DNA of 8,851 nt, from positions 1-8,851 of the forward strand of contig DSBE01000408.1 in NCBI GenBank assembly GCA_011053085.1, given 5' to 3'. The DNA is from Chloroflexota bacterium (lineage in GTDB: Bacteria > Chloroflexota > Anaerolineae > Anaerolineales > Anaerolineaceae). Made by a program: the position numbers and the translations under genes. The notes below the pieces were generated by a model, which had not been told where the DNA came from, ran no database searches, and saw only the letters and a program-made list of their open reading frames with translations. Within the stretch, counting starts at the first letter, position 1. Every line of letters starts with the position of its first letter. This document shows positions 6,112 to 8,851 of this stretch, in pieces.

Positions 6112-6660
6112 TCACGCAGCGGCTTCATCCGCAGGTGGTGGGGGAGTTTTTCCGAGGCGGTGGAAGGGGATCATCATCACCATACCAATGGCAATCACCA
6201 TCTGTCCGATTTCCACCCCCAACACCTGCCAATCGCCGAAAGAAGGCACGGCATACGGAGGCAGTTGGCTCCCCAAACCGAGGATATCTGCCAAACCACT
6301 GAAAACACTGATTACATAGCCGGTAGCCACCAGGCGCGAGCCGATATCTGCCACAATCGACAGCTGGCGCCCGCCCCACAATCCCAACAGGCTGACATAG
6401 CCACCCACACAAATGATGGCAAGCCCCAGCAGGAAGGTGGCAACCTGTACAAAGCCGATCACCGGGCTGCGGTCAAGGCCGAACAGCGACGGGCGCACCC
6501 CCAGGATGAACACCAGAAAACCAATCAGGGTCAGCACCAATCCGCCGCGCACACGCATGACCGAGTAATGTTCGCCACGGGGCTGCTCGTTTAATAAGAC
6601 AGATCCTGCTTCCGATGCAGTGGGGTCGGGCGTGGGTTGTGTGATTTGCTCTTCACTCAT
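6112..6660 (-). CDS. Four-helix membrane protein of unknown function
   Basis: I do not recognise a family. The 182-residue product has a polar, acidic and proline-containing N-terminus (about 1-35), four probable membrane segments near residues 36-54, 68-94, 102-127 and 143-164, and a short C-terminal tail KTPPPPADEAAA. No catalytic or metal-binding motif is visible. Polar tails at both ends with an even number of helices predict both ends on the same side; the basic residues around VMRVRGG before the first helix suggest the cytoplasm. The gene starts 18 nt after the dipeptidase stop, with only a weak GAGG far upstream, and its TGA overlaps a possible GTG start of the transpeptidase gene. Such packing implies co-transcription and perhaps translational coupling. 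A helper role in the envelope process of its neighbours is inference. Confidence 0.8.
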   Translation of the reverse strand: MSEEQITQPTPDPTASEAGSVLLNEQPRGEHYSVMRVRGGLVLTLIGFLVFILGVRPSLFGLDRSPVIGFVQVATFLLGLAIICVGGYVSLLGLWGGRQLSIVADIGSRLVATGYVISVFSGLADILGLGSQLPPYAVPSFGDWQVLGVEIGQMVIAIGMVMMIPFHRLGKTPPPPADEAAA

Positions 6661-6678
6661 GATCGCAATAATTTAGCC

Positions 6679-7779
6679 TCAATCAGCAAAGATCTTCAGC
6701 AGCAGGCGCTGCCAGTTGCCATGAAAGATCTGGGCAATGTCGTCCTCATTATACCCCCGATTTTTCAACACATCCGCCAGCAGCTGCAGGTCAGCGATGG
6801 AGTTGAGTTCCTTTGGCACCACCGACAGGCCGAAACCGCCATCAAAGTCGGTACCCAGCGCCACATGCGCAGCGCTGCCCGCCTGCTGGCAGACATGGTC
6901 AACATGGTCGGCCAGGGAGGTCAATGAGACCTTGTCGCGCGGGTCGTTACGCCCAAAATCAGAGCGCAGGAAGTAATTGGCAGGCACCAACCCCACCACA
7001 CCGTCGCGTTCCACCAGGGCGGCGATGCTGTCGTCGGTGATCAGCCGCTGCCACGATGCGCCATAGACGCTTTCACAGGCAAGGTGACTGGCATAGACCA
7101 CCTCGCCGGGGTAGAAGTCAATCGCCTGGCGCATAGAAACATGGTTCATGTGTGAAACATCCAGTGCGATGCCCACTTCTGCCATCAAGGTCAGCAGTTC
7201 GTAGCCCTCGCGGTCAAACCCGATGGTGAGGTCTTTGCCCCAGGCAGCGCCGCAATAACGTCCGCCGCCCCATACCGGCCCCAGCAAGCGCAAGCCGCGC
7301 TCACGCCATTCCGTCAGGTCTTGCAGGTGCGGTAACCCTTCCGCCCCTTCCATCGAGAGGATAATACCGACTGGATGGGTGCGATGCGGGAAGTCGGCCG
7401 GGGTCTGCCAATCTTGAAGGACACCGCCCAATTCTTGGCGGGTACGCACCATGGTGAACATTTCCGGCGACTGGTCACACAATTGTTCATAGGCAGCCAC
7501 CTGCTCCAGGTGCAGTTTGCGCGCAGTATTGCGGTCGCGGTACTGCTGGGTGTCCCATTCTTTGGCAGAGGTGTGCGGCGAGATATACAAGGTACCGACC
7601 ACCAACCCCACCTGTCCGCGCTGCATTTCTTCCCATCCGACCAGGGCTTCACCGTTGCGTTCGGGCACCGGGGTGTTTTTCTCCAGGGCGCGGGTTTGCG
7701 CCACGCTGCGCCGGTAATCACGGTTAAAGACCAGCATGTTATACGCCAGATCAAGATGGGCATCTATGAGAAAAGGCAT
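6679..7779 (-). CDS. M19 family metallodipeptidase (renal/membrane dipeptidase-like)
   Basis: This family uses a two-zinc TIM-barrel amidohydrolase fold to cleave dipeptides, often accepting a D-residue at the C-terminal position. The product from the ATG at 7779 has 366 residues. All expected metal ligands appear in order: HLD near the N-terminus (H8, D10), the bridging glutamate in SMEG (E144), histidines in DVSH (H210) and YASH (H232), and the aspartate in GTDFDG (D311). The C-terminal GNWQRLL matches the family's closing motif. It lacks a signal peptide, so it should be cytoplasmic, unlike the mammalian renal enzyme. The start is decided by AGGAG 7 nt upstream; the longer frame to 7872 would run through the S1 terminator. 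It is the first gene of the probable operon with the four-helix protein and the transpeptidase. A possible -35 TTGTCA lies at the terminator edge on the minus strand, but the matching -10 is poor. The exact substrate is not shown by sequence. Confidence 0.93.
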   Translation of the reverse strand: MPFLIDAHLDLAYNMLVFNRDYRRSVAQTRALEKNTPVPERNGEALVGWEEMQRGQVGLVVGTLYISPHTSAKEWDTQQYRDRNTARKLHLEQVAAYEQLCDQSPEMFTMVRTRQELGGVLQDWQTPADFPHRTHPVGIILSMEGAEGLPHLQDLTEWRERGLRLLGPVWGGGRYCGAAWGKDLTIGFDREGYELLTLMAEVGIALDVSHMNHVSMRQAIDFYPGEVVYASHLACESVYGASWQRLITDDSIAALVERDGVVGLVPANYFLRSDFGRNDPRDKVSLTSLADHVDHVCQQAGSAAHVALGTDFDGGFGLSVVPKELNSIADLQLLADVLKNRGYNEDDIAQIFHGNWQRLLLKIFAD

Positions 7780-7786
7780 CGGATCG

Positions 7787-7791
7787 CTCCT
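7787..7791 (-). promoter_or_regulatory. Ribosome binding site of the dipeptidase gene
   Basis: AGGAG on the minus strand, 7 nt before the ATG at 7779. It supports the 366-residue form whose first residues MPFLIDAHLD bring the HxD metal motif to the expected N-terminal position. Confidence 0.8.
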
Positions 7792-7827
7792 GCTGAATGT
7801 TACAAGGATTGGCGAGGGTGAATTGAC

Positions 7828-7862
7828 AAAAAAAGGCGCGGCGAATGATTCACCGCGCCTTT
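7828..7862 (-). terminator. Intrinsic terminator of the S1 gene
   Basis: Read on the minus strand, AAAGGCGCGG (plus 7853-7862) pairs with CCGCGCCTTT (7832-7841) around an 11-nt loop that itself contains a GAAT/ATTC pair. A run of seven T residues ends the structure (plus 7828-7834 are all A). It lies 14 nt past the S1 stop codon and 48 nt upstream of the dipeptidase start, so it separates S1 transcription from the downstream operon. Confidence 0.9.
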
Positions 7863-7875
7863 GAAAACACAAATT

Positions 7876-8851
7876 TTATTCTTCGTCGTCGAATTCGAAA
7901 TCGTCTTCGTCGTCTTGATCGTCGTCGTCACCAAAATTGGCGTCGTCGAGCAGTTCCTGCCAGTCTTGTTCGGCGTATTTCATCGAATCAACACGGCGCA
8001 GGCTCAGGCCGATGCGGTGCTCTTCCGGCTCGATCTTGATGATTCGCAGGTTGACTTCGTCACCTTCGTGCAGCATCTCTTTGGGGTGTTCCACACGGTG
8101 TTCGCTGAGTTCAGAAATGTGCACCAGACCCTCAAAACCAGGTTCAATTTCGGCAAACGCGCCAAAACTGGTCAGGCGGGTGATCTTGCATTCGACCATC
8201 TGGCCAACTTCGAACTCTCTGGCTTTGATCGCCCAGGGGTCATCTTGCAGTTGACGAAGCGAGAGGCCGATGCGTTTTTTCTCTTTGACCACGCTGATGA
8301 CCTTGACTTCCACTTCCTGCCCGACTTCCAACACCTCGGAAGGATCATTGATGCGGTCCCAGGAAATTTCAGAAAGGTGCACCAGGCCGTCAGCGCCATT
8401 GATGTTGACGAATGCGCCGAAACTTGCCAGGCTGGTCACACGGCCGGTGTAGACATCGCCAACCTCAAGCGATTCGATCACTTTTTCTTTGAGTGATTCG
8501 CGGGTTTCGCTGCTGGCTGCCCGTTCTGAAAGGATCAGGCGGCGGCGGTTGCGGTCAACTTCGATCACACGTACTTCGATCTCTTCACCAACCACATCGC
8601 CCCAGCGCTCTTCCGGGGTGTCGCCGGTCATGTCCATGCGGCGCGATAATGCCAGCTGTGAGGCGGGAACAAAGCCGTTCAGGTTCTTGATATTCACCAG
8701 CACACCGCCCTTGTTGTAACCAACAACTTTGCAGGTGCTAACCTCTTTGTTCTTCTCCATCTCTTCAACGGCGTCCCAGCTGTCGGCTTCACGCGCGCGG
8801 GTGTAGGACAACATCAGGTTGCCGTTACGGTCTTCAGGGTTGACAACATAG
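7876..8851 (-). CDS. rpsA: 30S ribosomal protein S1, C-terminal part (5' end outside the window)
   Basis: S1 binds mRNA on the 30S subunit and helps initiation on structured or weakly Shine-Dalgarno leaders. The frame stays open to the right edge, giving 324 visible residues before the stop at 7876. The first visible residues, YVVNPEDRNGNL then MLSYTRAREADSW, are the end of an S1 motif, so the internal ATG at 8814 is not the start. Three complete S1 motifs follow at visible residues of about 36-110, 125-200 and 212-287, the last two carrying the typical SFGAF and GLVH.SE sequences. Four motifs in total would match the shorter S1 class of many non-proteobacterial lineages. The last 23 residues form a very acidic tail (DDANFGDDDDQDDEDDFEFD and three more acidic residues), antisense of the GTC-rich stretch near 7876-7945. 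The gene ends in its own terminator. Confidence 0.92.
   Translation of the reverse strand, partial: YVVNPEDRNGNLMLSYTRAREADSWDAVEEMEKNKEVSTCKVVGYNKGGVLVNIKNLNGFVPASQLALSRRMDMTGDTPEERWGDVVGEEIEVRVIEVDRNRRRLILSERAASSETRESLKEKVIESLEVGDVYTGRVTSLASFGAFVNINGADGLVHLSEISWDRINDPSEVLEVGQEVEVKVISVVKEKKRIGLSLRQLQDDPWAIKAREFEVGQMVECKITRLTSFGAFAEIEPGFEGLVHISELSEHRVEHPKEMLHEGDEVNLRIIKIEPEEHRIGLSLRRVDSMKYAEQDWQELLDDANFGDDDDQDDEDDFEFDDEE

Noticed and set aside
7780..7872. Extended N-terminus of the dipeptidase upstream to 7872
   Set aside because: It would translate through the S1 terminator hairpin, and the ATG at 7779 has an excellent AGGAG and the family's usual distance to the HxD metal motif.
7861..8496. 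A 211-codon plus-strand open frame opposite the S1 gene
   Set aside because: It is antisense to a clear ribosomal protein gene. Its phenylalanine- and valine-rich translation mirrors the acidic codons of S1.
7876..8814. Complete S1 gene starting at the ATG at 8814
   Set aside because: The frame is open upstream to the window edge and the upstream residues complete an S1 motif, so the gene is cut by the window rather than starting there.

Overview
The window looks like a stretch of chromosome from an uncultured-type bacterium, most plausibly an Anaerolineae-like Chloroflexota. This is inference from gene content only: a secreted lamin-tail protein with repeated Ig-like modules, a YkuD L,D-transpeptidase of the long 'FHG.YWH' type, a four-S1-motif class ribosomal protein S1, moderately high GC, and intergenic DNA full of short palindromic repeats. 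No rRNA or tRNA gene, CRISPR array, transposase or phage gene is visible.

Layout. At the extreme left edge (1-50, minus) is the first codons of a gene running out of the window, recognisable as a signal peptide behind a ribosome binding site and a TATAAT box. From about 51 to 1152 there is no credible gene; this kilobase holds a mosaic of related palindromic repeats, including a 155-bp direct repeat present twice at about 94% identity. Next, on the minus strand, is a secreted protein of 570 residues (1153-2865): signal peptide, lamin-tail domain, InlB-like bacterial repeat, and three Ig/FN3-like repeats that each carry a close cysteine pair. Its promoter region is shared divergently with a plus-strand ABC exporter half-transporter (3097-4839) that ends in a clear intrinsic terminator.

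Convergent to the exporter is a minus-strand set of three closely packed genes, in transcription order: an M19 (renal dipeptidase-like) metallopeptidase (6679-7779), a four-helix membrane protein without a recognisable family (6112-6660), and a secreted L,D-transpeptidase (4904-6079, possibly starting at 6115 with a GTGA overlap). They probably form one operon, which could link a D-residue dipeptidase to envelope peptidoglycan remodelling; that link is inference. Upstream of it, separated by a strong terminator, is the 3' part of the ribosomal protein S1 gene (7876 to the right edge), with three complete S1 motifs, the end of a fourth, and a very acidic C-terminal tail.

Most of the window is ordinary housekeeping and envelope genes. 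The parts most worth a second look are the repeat island with its interchangeable hairpin tips, the dipeptidase/membrane protein/transpeptidase operon, the SRGC variant active site in the transpeptidase, and the Cys-pair repeats in the lamin-tail protein.
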